Shown here: positions 1-9,347 of the stretch, piece by piece | Numbering within the stretch: position 1 is the first letter of the stretch | Layout of the letters: the number at the start of each line of letters is the position of its first letter | Origin: Dermatophagoides farinae | Taxonomy: Eukaryota; Arthropoda; Arachnida; Sarcoptiformes; Pyroglyphidae | Assembly (NCBI RefSeq): GCF_024713945.1 | Contig: NW_027461523.1 | Coordinates: 124,001 to 188,000 of the forward strand | Direction: 5' to 3' | Length of the DNA: 64,000 nucleotides | The notes under the pieces: model-generated | Databases searched by the model: none | What the model was told of the DNA's origin: nothing | The model's input: the letters and a program-made list of their open reading frames with translations, nothing else | Translations under genes and position numbers: made by a program

Positions 1-717
1 GTAAGAAAAGTTCAAGTTCCAACAGTCCAGGTTTGTCCTGACGGATCCAAATTTGATGGCAATTGTTTTATTGATAAATTAGTTCAGGCTAATGCAGTTT
101 GTACGAATGGCTACATTCTGGAAGATGGATACTGTAAAAAATCTGAAAAGTATCCATGCACAGAACAAATCGGAAAACCATCTATAGTTCAAGAACTTGT
201 AATCCCAGTGGAAGCCGCTCTTTCGACTCATTTCCATAAACATTTAAGAAACTTAGAAGTCTCTATTAGAAGGCCTACTTCTTCAACATCTGATAAAATA
301 GTTAGAATTGATACTGAATGTATTCAACACGTTGTACAAAAACCAGATTTTGAATGTGAAGTTGGTATCCTTCAAGGAAATTTCTGTAGAATACCAGAAA
401 AAGTAGACTCAATTGAAACTTGTCCAGCTTTTGGAAACATTAAAGACTGTTATCAATTCGAAAAAACAAGACCAGTTACAACCTGTCCTCCGGGTTACCA
501 AAGCCAGTGCATGTCTACTAAAAACAAATCATTTATCAACTGCGGATGTACTAGAGTTGTAAAAACACCGGTTCTCGTATTCTGCGAGGTTGGATACAAA
601 CTTGAAGGGAATATATGTGTGAGCAGATCTCCTACAAACAAGTCCTGTAACACAGGTGAAAATATGGTCGGAGATTACTGTCAAAAGCGAGAAAGTATAA
701 AAGCCATATGTAAATAA
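1..717 (+). CDS. Oocyst-wall-protein-like cysteine-rich protein (5' partial)
   Basis: The frame is open from the first base to a TAA at 715-717, so the N-terminus lies outside the window; 238 residues are visible. It has many regularly spaced cysteines in short modules of the form CP-x-G-x(n)-C and G-Y-x-L-x(2)-G-x-C, for example CPDGSKFDGNC near residue 12 and CPPGYQSQC in the second half. This spacing is typical of the Cryptosporidium oocyst wall proteins (COWP) and their relatives in coccidia and gregarines, which are secreted and disulphide cross-linked into the oocyst wall. No transmembrane segment is visible in this part. A signal peptide would be upstream. Family assignment rests on pattern only; another secreted cysteine-rich surface protein is possible. 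Confidence 0.65.
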   Translation, partial: VRKVQVPTVQVCPDGSKFDGNCFIDKLVQANAVCTNGYILEDGYCKKSEKYPCTEQIGKPSIVQELVIPVEAALSTHFHKHLRNLEVSIRRPTSSTSDKIVRIDTECIQHVVQKPDFECEVGILQGNFCRIPEKVDSIETCPAFGNIKDCYQFEKTRPVTTCPPGYQSQCMSTKNKSFINCGCTRVVKTPVLVFCEVGYKLEGNICVSRSPTNKSCNTGENMVGDYCQKRESIKAICK

Positions 718-993
718 ACTTGTTGATTAATTTTTTAATTTTATCAGAATAATCAAATTTATGTCGAGTGCACAGAGAAGTAATTTTCTAGCCTGTTTTT
801 ACGAAATTAAAATGTATTAACAGCAAAGTAGATTTTATATTAAAAGACTAAATAATAAATTCTGTTTAAAAATTTTATAAGTCGAATTTACATCAACATA
901 AAACATTGCTAACTGACTTATCATTTATTAATTGAAATTAAAGTACGATAATATAAACATATAATCTTTTTTCCATAGAAAATCTTTTGTAAA

Positions 994-1778
994 ATGAAGA
1001 ATGATAAAATCGATGAATGGAACGAAAGTACAGAAGAAATAGCCTCAATGATAAATACAGCTACGAATAAATTAACAGACGTTACTCGTTCTACGTGGAA
1101 TCCTGATTTTACTTTGGAAGACTGTGAAAATCTATTGATTCAAAGATTAGGAGAAACCAACGCCTACCTAACTGTGTTACAGGAACGTCAACATGAATTG
1201 GAAAAAACACAACATGAAGTCCAAAAACAGAAAGAAGAACTTAATTATTTATATGATGAATCACAGAATGCAATTTGCAAATTTGATAATGATGCTGACC
1301 ACTATCATGAAACTAAAACAAAATATCAAAAATTAATTAAAACTATAAATCAGCGACGTAAACAAATTGAAGATGAAAAAAACAACTTTGAAAAAAAATT
1401 AGAAAATGCTCATACTAAACTAGAATTGCTTGAAAAGTGTTCTAACATGTATTATCCAGTATTATCAACATCAGGTAACAACACTATAATGTCGTTTGGT
1501 ATGTTAATTCAACTTTTTAAAATATTTCTTTAGATTATATTAAAAACAATAAGTTGCATAAAAGTAGTATTACAGTATCTGAACAACAAGACGAAACATG
1601 GAATCAGTTATATCGGTTATTTGATTGGAACGTCGATAGCATCACAAAAGAAACACTTTCAGACCTCAAAGATACAAATACAACTAACGCAGATATCAAA
1701 AAACTCAAACCTAAACTTGCTGTTAGTAATTCAAGAAGCTCTGGAATTATAAATCAGTCAGACGAAATTATTTTATAA
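994..1778 (+). CDS. Coiled-coil protein, two exons, function unknown
   Basis: Join of 994-1498 and 1534-1778, giving 249 residues. The intron is 35 nt (GTATG...TTTAG), and joining in phase 1 makes one continuous frame; without splicing the first frame stops at its end. Residues about 50-155 form a strong coiled coil rich in E, K, Q and L. The C-terminal 80 residues are polar, with a short conserved-looking WNQLYRLFDW patch. The shape resembles small kinetochore or mediator coiled-coil subunits, but I cannot recognise a family. An alternative donor at 1475 (59-nt intron) keeps the same phase; the shorter intron is preferred because it matches the size of the others in this window. Confidence 0.7.
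1499..1533 (+). other. Intron, 35 nt
   Basis: GTATG donor and CTTTAG acceptor inside the coiled-coil gene; removal restores a continuous frame (phase 1). Confidence 0.65.
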
Positions 1779-1937
1779 ATTATGAAAACTCTCGTTTTGG
1801 CCTTTGACTGTAATTTCAAAAAATAAAAATCAATTCATTGTCAAATTATTGTACTTTTATATTCACTATAAAAAGTAGCAAGGCTCAATGATTTTTAAAT
1901 TATAGCTTTTTAAATTTTTTTGAGAAGATTTAAATAT

Positions 1938-3323
1938 ATGTTAGAAGGTGGACATATTTCATCGTTGTGGAATAGGTCTGAAATTCACGCTTCTTCATGT
2001 CACAGCCACGTTAAAGGTCTTGGAGTTAATAGTAATTTGGAAATTGAAAGTTCTTTAGTTTGTGGTTTAGTTGGACAACATGAGAGTAGAATATCGTTAG
2101 CCTTGATAGAAGATCTTATTTTATCTCAAAAATTTAGTGGAAGAGCAATTTTACTTGCTGGTCCACCTGGAACTGGAAAAACGGCTTTAGCTCTCGGTTT
2201 GTGTAAAGCATTAGGAACAAAAATTCCTTTTTGTACTGTTTCACCAGCAGAACTTTATTCGCAAGAAGTAAAAAAAACGGAAGTTTTGAACGAATATTTG
2301 CGCAGAGTAACGCGCGTTCGTATCAAAGTTACAAAACATATTTATGAAGGCGAATTAATTGATTTACATTTAGAAGAATCTAGAGAATTTCCGAACCAGT
2401 CAAGTAATATTATTACTGCAATTGTAGTAACGTTAAAAGCCGCTGCTGGAACCTTGACCGCCAAATTTCCGCCTTCTATTCACAAAGAATTTATTAGAGA
2501 AAAAATCAACATAGGAGATGTTGTTCATATTCAGGCTGAAAGTTGTTTAGTTCGCAGAGTCGGAGCATTCAATTCTAATCACTCAGCGGTAGATTTAGAA
2601 TTTGATAATTTCGTTCCGTTGCCCACTGGTCAAGTATATAAAAAACGTGAAATAGTGCAAGATTTAACGTTACATGATTTAGATCGAGCTAATGGTCAGC
2701 CAACCAGTATGGGCGAATTATCATCAATACTTTCATCTTTACAGGCACCAAAAAAAACTGAAATTACAAATAAATTAAGGGCTGAGGTTGACAAAATGGT
2801 CCAAAACTATGTAGAAGAAGGAAATTGTGAAATCATACCAGGTGTTTTATTTATAGATGAAGCTCATAACTTAGACATACACTGTTTCGCTTATTTACAC
2901 AAAATTATTGAATCAGCAAATTCACCAACAATCATTCTGGCAACGAATAAAGGCATGGAGCCAGTTAACGATCCATACAACGACCATAAAAGCTGTAATG
3001 AACCGTCTCCTCACGGAATACCATTCGATTTTTTAGATCGTTGTTTAATTATTCCTACTAATCCAATTACAATTGAAGATGCAATTGAAATTATACAAAT
3101 TCGTGCTAACGAAGAAAACACTAAATTGGGGCCCGAAGGGTTGTCAAAGTTAGCTGAAATATGTGTTAAAACATCTCTCCGACATGCAATACAAATGTTA
3201 TCACCAGCGTTGATGGCTGCCAAAATTCGAGGCAGTGAAATTGTCGATTTAAGCGATGTCTTAAACGTTACGAATTTGTTTTCTAGCGCTGAAGAATCTG
3301 TACAATTTTTAAAAAACAACTAA
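1938..3323 (+). CDS. RUVBL1: RuvB-like AAA+ ATPase, RUVBL1/pontin type
   Basis: 461 residues from the ATG at 1938; the frame is open a little further upstream but has no other ATG. The N-terminus has the SHVKGLG motif of RuvB-like proteins, Walker A GPPGTGKT at residues 75-82, the inserted OB-like domain II (about 120-290), the KKREIVQDLTLHDLD segment diagnostic of RUVBL1 rather than RUVBL2, and Walker B with DEAH at 307-310 (DEVH is usual). Sensor and arginine-finger regions (SPHGIPFDFLDR, SLRHAIQML) follow. RUVBL1 forms a hetero-hexamer with RUVBL2 and works in INO80/SWR chromatin remodelling and in the R2TP chaperone for snoRNP and PIKK assembly. Length matches the family. No intron is needed. 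Confidence 0.95.
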   Translation: MLEGGHISSLWNRSEIHASSCHSHVKGLGVNSNLEIESSLVCGLVGQHESRISLALIEDLILSQKFSGRAILLAGPPGTGKTALALGLCKALGTKIPFCTVSPAELYSQEVKKTEVLNEYLRRVTRVRIKVTKHIYEGELIDLHLEESREFPNQSSNIITAIVVTLKAAAGTLTAKFPPSIHKEFIREKINIGDVVHIQAESCLVRRVGAFNSNHSAVDLEFDNFVPLPTGQVYKKREIVQDLTLHDLDRANGQPTSMGELSSILSSLQAPKKTEITNKLRAEVDKMVQNYVEEGNCEIIPGVLFIDEAHNLDIHCFAYLHKIIESANSPTIILATNKGMEPVNDPYNDHKSCNEPSPHGIPFDFLDRCLIIPTNPITIEDAIEIIQIRANEENTKLGPEGLSKLAEICVKTSLRHAIQMLSPALMAAKIRGSEIVDLSDVLNVTNLFSSAEESVQFLKNN

Positions 3324-3432
3324 TTTCATTCTTTAATAAAGTGTATTTAGTGTAACCATACATTACTATTTCATATAAGTGTGCGAAAACTGTCAGATTC
3401 AAAATTAGATTTTTTCTAGTTTGATAATATTG

Positions 3433-4524
3433 ATGATCACTAATAGGTTGACACGTTTAGGTTGGTTCTGTCTATTGACAGCTAACTCATTTATGCTGGG
3501 TTCCGGTTCGAACTCCGGTAACAATAATAATTCCGATGCAAATGACGCGTCGCCTTTAGATTTTACAAGAACCATTGCGAGATTCATTGAATCTATACCA
3601 GTATATTCGTCACCTGCCGATCAACTTTTAGCACAGAAAGCTTTGACTCGATGGGAAGTACCACCTGTGCAATCACCAGAATGTGTTGAATTTTACCATT
3701 CAAACCCAGCTTTGAAAGAACGATACCAAAGTTTAAACAAAACTAATGTTATTAGTATTGTCAACATGATTCCGGATATCAGTTTTCTAACTAAACTAAC
3801 AAATAACCAGTTCATGTGTTTGTTTAGTTTAGGTTACGTTCCTACAAGAGTCATCCAGGGTATTGCCCAAGGTAGAGTTTACGACGTTTTCGGTGAAAAT
3901 GTTTTCAATGACCTTGCTCATATCGTGTGGGGAGGAAAAATCTTTGCCAAATCAAAGTGTAACTCGACTAACAAAGAAATCAATTTAGTTGTAAACAGTG
4001 TTATGAAGTATCCAGGATTTTTCGCACTTGCGAATGTTTCAAACCACCCCATAAACACAGCTCACAAATTTAGTGACTATGAAAAGTGGGATGACAAAGG
4101 TGCTGTATGGATTGACTATTCATCAAACCTCGCACAACTTTGTGAAAACGAACTACCTAAAGCTTATGATGTACCAGAATTCCACACGCGATTGGCTACT
4201 TGGGCCACTGAAAACAATTTACCAATGGCTGATCTTATCAAGTCTTTTGCGGACCACATATCCCCAGATTCTCCAATCATGGAAACACTTGGATTAGGCA
4301 GAAACAACACTTTAAGAGCTCAAAAAATTAACTTCGACATGTTTAACAATCTGCCATCACCAATTTACGTCGTTGATGCTTTGAGATGGATAGGTAGAGA
4401 TGAAGACAAATTGGTCGACTATTACTTAGGCCGAGTATTTTTAACTTTTGCTGAAGGTCTTAGAACTGTTGGATGGTACAACTTGAAGTCTACTGATTTG
4501 TTATCAAACCACGAACTCAATTAA
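3433..4524 (+). CDS. Secreted or anchored protein of unknown function
   Basis: 363 residues from the ATG at 3433. The first 30 residues contain a hydrophobic run (LGWFCLLTANSFML) that looks like a signal peptide, followed by a low-complexity Ser/Gly/Asn linker and then a well-mixed globular domain of about 310 residues with few cysteines. I do not recognise the domain. The start is uncertain: an in-frame TTG lies at 3421 and no upstream ATG is visible before a stop. It sits between RUVBL1 and the zinc-finger gene on the same strand, 109 bp downstream of RUVBL1, with no functional hint from its neighbours. Confidence 0.6.
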   Translation: MITNRLTRLGWFCLLTANSFMLGSGSNSGNNNNSDANDASPLDFTRTIARFIESIPVYSSPADQLLAQKALTRWEVPPVQSPECVEFYHSNPALKERYQSLNKTNVISIVNMIPDISFLTKLTNNQFMCLFSLGYVPTRVIQGIAQGRVYDVFGENVFNDLAHIVWGGKIFAKSKCNSTNKEINLVVNSVMKYPGFFALANVSNHPINTAHKFSDYEKWDDKGAVWIDYSSNLAQLCENELPKAYDVPEFHTRLATWATENNLPMADLIKSFADHISPDSPIMETLGLGRNNTLRAQKINFDMFNNLPSPIYVVDALRWIGRDEDKLVDYYLGRVFLTFAEGLRTVGWYNLKSTDLLSNHELN

Positions 4525-4899
4525 GTAATTATGGATCTAGTTTAACTTTTATTGGTCTTATCAACAACGATATATTAAAGCATGGGAAATTATATCCGAT
4601 AATTCGTTCGTGTATAATTCTAATTAAATACTTTCATAGTAATTTTTTTATGTGAAACTATCACTTTGTCATATTTATAATAAAATGAAACCAGATAAAT
4701 TTTAGAAAATTGTTACTATCTTAACAACTGTAATTCTATTCTAAAAAACTTTTATTATTTATTAAACAGTTTACGAAAAATTATTGGTAAAGAAAATCAT
4801 TATATATTTATTTATATATTTAGAATGCGATAATTCATAAGATTAATCTACACTATCAGACTTGTAAATATATTTTTAACAATTTAATAATATTAAAGA
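4525..4899. other. Intergenic region with no visible feature
   Basis: About 375 bp of AT-rich sequence between two plus-strand genes. No ORF of note, tRNA cloverleaf or long repeat seen; it presumably carries the 3' end of one gene and the promoter of the next. Confidence 0.5.
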
Positions 4900-5238
4900 A
4901 TGAGTTTTCCGTTTGCTCAAAATTACCAGCCTATGCAGGCTAAGTCGATTTTAACGTGTTATCGTTGTAATGCAAATTTAGAATTTGAAGCAGGAGCACA
5001 GTATGTTCAATGTACTTCTTGTTCAACAATGAATGTCATTCAATGTAAATCTAACGTAGGAGGTCGCGTAAGTTTTCGTGGTTTTTTTACCAATATTTAG
5101 GTTATGTCCGTCATTTGCCCTAATTGTTCAGTTACAAATTTAGCTCCTTACGGAGCTAATTACGTTAGATGCGGAAGCTGCGAAGATATCTGCGATGTTT
5201 CTCACGCTTACACTTTAACAACACAACAAGAAAAATAA
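4900..5238 (+). CDS. LSD1-type zinc-finger protein, two exons
   Basis: Join of 4900-5067 and 5101-5238, giving 101 residues. Two LSD1-type zinc ribbons are visible: CYRCNANLEFEAGAQYVQC plus TSC in exon 1, and CPNCSVTNLAPYGANYVRC plus GSC in exon 2. These fit the zf-LSD1 pattern C-x2-C-x-x-L-x(4)-G-A-x-x-V-x-C-x-x-C. The family is best known from plant cell-death regulators and also occurs in alveolates and kinetoplastids; its role here is unknown. The second finger exists only if the 33-nt intron is removed in phase 0, which is the main evidence for that intron. Nothing else is attached, so this is a minimal two-finger protein. Confidence 0.85.
5068..5100 (+). other. Intron, 33 nt
   Basis: GTAAGT donor, ATTTAG acceptor. 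Its length is a multiple of three but its last codon in frame is TAG, so retention would truncate the protein before the second zinc finger. Confidence 0.85.
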
Positions 5239-5415
5239 ATTATGAAACAAATTCAAAAGCAGTAATTTACAGCTTTTATAATGAATCTTGTTATTTTATA
5301 AAATAATAAAATATATGATAAATAGTTTGCCGAGCTCCAAACAGATTTTGAATCCATGAATATTAACTTTAACCTATTAACTAACTTGATCTACAATATT
5401 ACAAATTAAAAGAAT

Positions 5416-7103
5416 TTATTGTTGTTCTTCTTGGTTAACTTTTTCGCACTCAATTACGTGGTCGACCCGTAGTAGGGTGATTGCCGATTCTGTCGCAAAG
5501 CGAATCATTTTCGTTTTAATTACTGCTGGTTCGATGACGCCAGCCGCAATATTATTTCGTATTGAGTTATTTTTGATGTCTATTCCGTAATATATTTTAT
5601 CGTTTTCTTCTTCTGAAACCGCTTTAATGTCGAAGCTGCTGTAGTGGTTACGTAAAAGCGCGATCATGTTGTGAGAATCAATCATTGCATTGATAGAGAT
5701 GCATTTTGGGATTATACTTAGTGCTTCGATAAACTCCAAAACAGCTGCTTGTTCGTAAGCGTCCAGATCTTTGATAAAAGTTTTCAGCTCTGCGGCTACC
5801 GCCATCTCTACAGCGCCTCCTCCTGCTACAACAACGCTAGATTCTAGTGTTCGTGAAAGGACACAGAGAGCGTCGTGCAGACTTCTTTCCAGTTCGTCAA
5901 GCATGTATAAGTTAGCACCTCTGGCAATGATCGTACCTGCTGTGCCGACAGAAACACCTTGAATAAAAACAAAGTCATAGTCAGAAATTCTTTCTTCGTA
6001 GATGGATTCTGCGTATCCAAGATAGGAGTCGTCCAGGTATTCGTCTCCTTCTTCGTTAGTCGGGAAAGATCGTATAACTACTGCTCCAGTTGCGCGAGCT
6101 AATCGGTAAAGTTCGGTTCTGTCTACACGTTTGACCACAAATATCCCTGCTTCATCGAAATATTTGATTGACATATCGTCAATTCCTTGTGAGGAAAAAA
6201 TAGCTGTGGCCCCTGTTTTAATAATAAGTTCTATACGTTTTTTCGTTATATCTTTTTCTGCTTGACGAACTTTTTCCAACTCTTCGGGCGAAGTTATGAG
6301 TAATTCTACTCCCATTGGAGCTCTATACTGCTTTAAAGGAAAATCTAAACAGGCGATTTTAGCATTTTGTATTTGTTGGAACACTGCACTCGATGCACGG
6401 GACGAATTAAAACAAAGCGTAGCCGTCTACAAGTTTCGTGTCCCTCATGGACTGACCAGCTGTCTTTATAATAGATAAAGAGCTGATGGGATACTTAACG
6501 TTTCCAGCAGCGTCAATGATTTTAATTTTTTGAACTGCATCAACAAGCAACTTGGCAAAATATTCTGCGTCAAAACTAGGTAGTTTGCTCTGTAAACTTG
6601 TTTTTGCAATCGCTAGCAACAAATCCGTGTCCAACTCAGTTACTTTTTTGCACAAATATTTTTGGATAAATTTAACAGCATGTTTACCCGCTTTTTTGTA
6701 CGCGTTAAGTACCTTAATGGGGTGGATTCCACTACTTATTAAATTCTGACCCTTATTAATCAATTCAGCCGCCAATAACACAACCGAAGTCGTTCCGTCA
6801 CCGACTTCTTTATCTTGCAACACACTTAACTCCACCAAAACTTTCGCTGCGGGATGTTTGACATCGAGCTGTTTTACAATGGTTGAACCATCGTTTGTTA
6901 TTACCATTTCACCAACGGAATTAATTAACATTTTGTCTAAACCATTCGGCCCAAGAGAAGTGGACAGTATTTTCATTAAAGTGCCAACAGCGTTTGCTAA
7001 TTATTTATTGATAACATCTATACTTACCGTTGGCTTTTCGAACATCTTCTCCGAAACTGGAAAAATGTGAAGTTCTTCTGTTATTATTTATACCAGAAAT
7101 CAT
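5416..7103 (-). CDS. CCT1: T-complex chaperonin subunit alpha (CCT1/TCP1), with an internal +1 frame change
   Basis: Exon 1 is 7028-7103 (ATG at 7103), exon 2 is 5416-6996, with a 31-nt intron between. About 551 residues, normal for the family. Motifs: TSLGPNGLDKML, ITNDGSTIVK and the ATPase GDGTTSVV in the equatorial domain, KIACLDFPLK at the start of the apical domain, IDDMSIKYFDEAG, and the C-terminal GVIEPAVIKTKMIRFATESAITLLR, which fits CCT1 best. The subunit is part of the cytosolic ring that folds actin and tubulin. Oddity: after GYALF the frame hits TAA at 6409-6407, and homology continues one base further on (NSSRASSAVFQQIQ, then NAKIACLDF). Both halves are fully conserved, so this is either a one-base sequence error in a T4 run or a +1 frameshift, not a decayed gene. 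Confidence 0.9.
6404..6412 (-). other. +1 frameshift site candidate in CCT1
   Basis: Minus-strand context is TTG TTT TAA TTC; the conserved frame resumes at AAT by skipping one T. The stop TAA occupies 6407-6409. Confidence 0.6.
6997..7027 (-). other. Intron, 31 nt, in CCT1
   Basis: On the minus strand it begins GTAAGTAT and ends AATTAG. Splicing joins the N-terminal 25 codons to the body in phase 1 and supplies the family's expected N-terminus. Confidence 0.85.
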
Positions 7104-7335
7104 TATTTACGTTTACTGTGAAATTAGAACTTTGACTATTTAAAACAGTTTTTTATTTACCAATTTCTGATATTACTAATTAACGATCAACTAATAAATC
7201 TTATAATTATATAGAATTAAATTTATTTAATTAAGTTTTGTTAAGAATTTATGTTCTCTTGAGTGCGAAAACTAACATTAGGTAGATACTGAAAGGAATT
7301 CGTGTAAATTTATTAAATATTGAAGAGGTCAACAT

Positions 7336-8841
7336 TTAGCTCGGCTTAGTTAATTTTTCTATTTCTTCGTTTGTAACTTGTATAGATTGTTTAGCCTTGT
7401 CTATGCATTGTTGTACTTTATTTGTAAACCTTTCCCAAGCTTGTTTCGTGATATCTTGAACTTGCACACATCGATATTGCGCTAGTAACTGCTGAGTTTT
7501 AATTTTTTCATATTTATTTTTTTCAGCACATAGATTTGATTGCATTTCAAAAGGAATGAAACTGTAAGGAAGTCTTGGTGGTTCGATGTCGTTACTTTCC
7601 AAAAATTTGGAAGCGAGCAACTGAGCAGCTGAAGGACGTAAACCAGGGTTGTAATTAAAACAGGGTATGAGAAATTCTGCTATTTCGGAAGGTAGTTCTT
7701 TCCTCATATACGCAATGAACTTAGGCCCTGGCTCAGCTTCAGTCGTTAGATATTGATTCGAAGCAAGCGGGAAGTTGACTACCTCTGGCCAATCGTTGAT
7801 ATTGATCTTACCGAACCCTTCAATCATTCGTGTTAATACGCTCAATTCTGTATCGCATTTATGAAATAAATTTTTTCCAAAATAAAGTTCATAAAATAAA
7901 CAACCAAAACTCCAAATATCACACTCCAGTAAATAACACTTTGCCCCCAACAACAGCTCTGGGGGCCTAAACCACAGCGTAACTACACCATTTGTCAAGT
8001 TAGGGTGGGTAGATTCCAGAACTTGGATTTCATCATCGAATATGTTTTCTTTTGAAATATTTTGTCTGCAGTTGAATATGAGTCTGGATAGACCAAAATC
8101 TGCTAATTTGCAGACACCTTTGTCACTAATTAAAATATTGCTCAGCTTTATATCTCTGTGAGCAATTTGGCGTCTGTGAATGTAGTCTAAACCAGTTAAA
8201 ATATCAATACTCATTTTACGGAGCTCAGGTATTGTAACTTTCCGTTCTTGAAAGTAAACAATTTGCATAAAAGACTGCAAATCAAACGGACAAAACTCGA
8301 AAACCGCGTATATTGTTCTTGAAGAGTTTATTGAATCGATTTGATTGAGTTTTTTTGGATTATCGATGAAATACATGTTACGCCCGTCTAGATTGATATT
8401 GTACGTGGTAGATTTCTTAGTCGATTTTAAATTGTCATAAAAGTGTTTAACATTTGCATCTAGTGGAAACCAAGACGTACTTTGCGAAATTTCTACACCA
8501 ATAAATCTCGTAATGTTTGGATGATTATTAAGTTCATAAAGTAAAGTAAGTTCGCGTAAACAAGTCTTTAAAACCCCATCACGTCGCCGTACATTATGAT
8601 ATTTCTTAATTGCAACGAATTCTTGAGTGAAAATGTCTTGGGCTAGCCAAACACTGCCGTATGAACCATTTCCAATAAGACGTAAAAAAAGATAATTATT
8701 CAGTGAGATTTTTTTGTTGTTTGATTGTACAGTAGTGTCAGGTTCAATGTTCACATCTTTTATTTTTTGATTCAGTAAAACTTCAGTGGCAGTTTTTCCT
8801 AAGAGACATTCTAAGAACTGAGTTTTCTCTGAAGTCTTCAT
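7336..8841 (-). CDS. CDK-like (CMGC) protein kinase
   Basis: 501 residues. A full Ser/Thr kinase domain starts about residue 50: glycine loop GNGSYG (57-62), VAIKK, an alpha-C region RRRDGVLKTCLREL in place of PSTAIRE, HRD at 228-230 with DIKLSN, DFG at 248-250, and FRPPELLLG closing the activation segment. The CMGC character comes from LWFRPPELLLG and the following CDIWSFGCLFYEL. Two insertions are unusual: about 55 residues between strands beta-4 and beta-5 (about 117-172), and about 30 residues in the activation loop (about 256-286). A cyclin-dependent or CRK-type kinase is likely, but the partner and cell-cycle or transcription role cannot be told. The C-terminal 60 residues are helical and lysine/glutamine-rich. 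Confidence 0.85.
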   Translation of the reverse strand: MKTSEKTQFLECLLGKTATEVLLNQKIKDVNIEPDTTVQSNNKKISLNNYLFLRLIGNGSYGSVWLAQDIFTQEFVAIKKYHNVRRRDGVLKTCLRELTLLYELNNHPNITRFIGVEISQSTSWFPLDANVKHFYDNLKSTKKSTTYNINLDGRNMYFIDNPKKLNQIDSINSSRTIYAVFEFCPFDLQSFMQIVYFQERKVTIPELRKMSIDILTGLDYIHRRQIAHRDIKLSNILISDKGVCKLADFGLSRLIFNCRQNISKENIFDDEIQVLESTHPNLTNGVVTLWFRPPELLLGAKCYLLECDIWSFGCLFYELYFGKNLFHKCDTELSVLTRMIEGFGKININDWPEVVNFPLASNQYLTTEAEPGPKFIAYMRKELPSEIAEFLIPCFNYNPGLRPSAAQLLASKFLESNDIEPPRLPYSFIPFEMQSNLCAEKNKYEKIKTQQLLAQYRCVQVQDITKQAWERFTNKVQQCIDKAKQSIQVTNEEIEKLTKPS

Positions 8842-8984
8842 TGAATGATTACGTAGTTGCCGCTTTATTTTGTTTCATTAAGGTATAGATATTTACTAGT
8901 ATTTTAAGTTATTTTAAAATAGCAAACTGATAAAAATCTACCATGAAGACGATAAAAAAACTAAATAATTAAAAAATAATTGTC

Positions 8985-9347
8985 ATGAAAAGATTGTTTA
9001 TAACTTTAGATGACAGCGACGGCGTTCTGATTTTTACAAGGCTCATAGAAACGTTAAAAAAAACATATAACGGTGGAACATTTGTTTTGGCTCATATTAA
9101 CGCAGAATCAGATTGTTTTATAGAAGATAAAATTGTTTTATTAGGAAACCAGAGTAAGTAAGCAATAAAAAATAAATAAGATTCTCTTTTAATTGCGGCG
9201 TCATTGGCCGAAAAACTAACTTCAATAGCTTTTGTTACCTACTGTAGTGTAGCTGATGAAACAATAAAATACTTGAAAAATCTAAATTACAAAGTGATAA
9301 GTTGCAAACAATATTTGAAAAATACTGAAATTGTAGTTGACAATTAG
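8985..9347 (+). CDS. Small two-exon protein, possibly a proteasome assembly chaperone (weak)
   Basis: Join of 8985-9153 and 9181-9347, giving 111 residues. The first exon starts MKRLFITLDDSDGVLIFTRL, and the second continues SLLIAASLAEKLTSIAFVTY; both have alternating strand/helix character like small Pba3/Pba4-type chaperones. That resemblance is only by length and pattern, so the function is open. The 27-nt intron is needed to avoid the TAA in the unspliced frame. The TAG stop overlaps the stop codon of the convergent U2AF65-like gene by four bases, so the two mRNAs must overlap. Confidence 0.6.
9154..9180 (+). other. Intron, 27 nt
   Basis: GTAAGT donor and AATAAG acceptor; phase 1. The acceptor lacks the TTTTTAG of the others, so this boundary is a little less certain. 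Confidence 0.6.

Noticed and set aside
1475-1533. A 59-nt intron in the coiled-coil gene
   Set aside because: It keeps the same phase, but the 35-nt alternative fits the size range of the other six introns; both remain possible.
6385-6440. A small intron to explain the frame change in CCT1
   Set aside because: Any GT...AG removal nearby would delete the conserved GYAL segment or leave the frame still broken; conserved residues flank the site directly.
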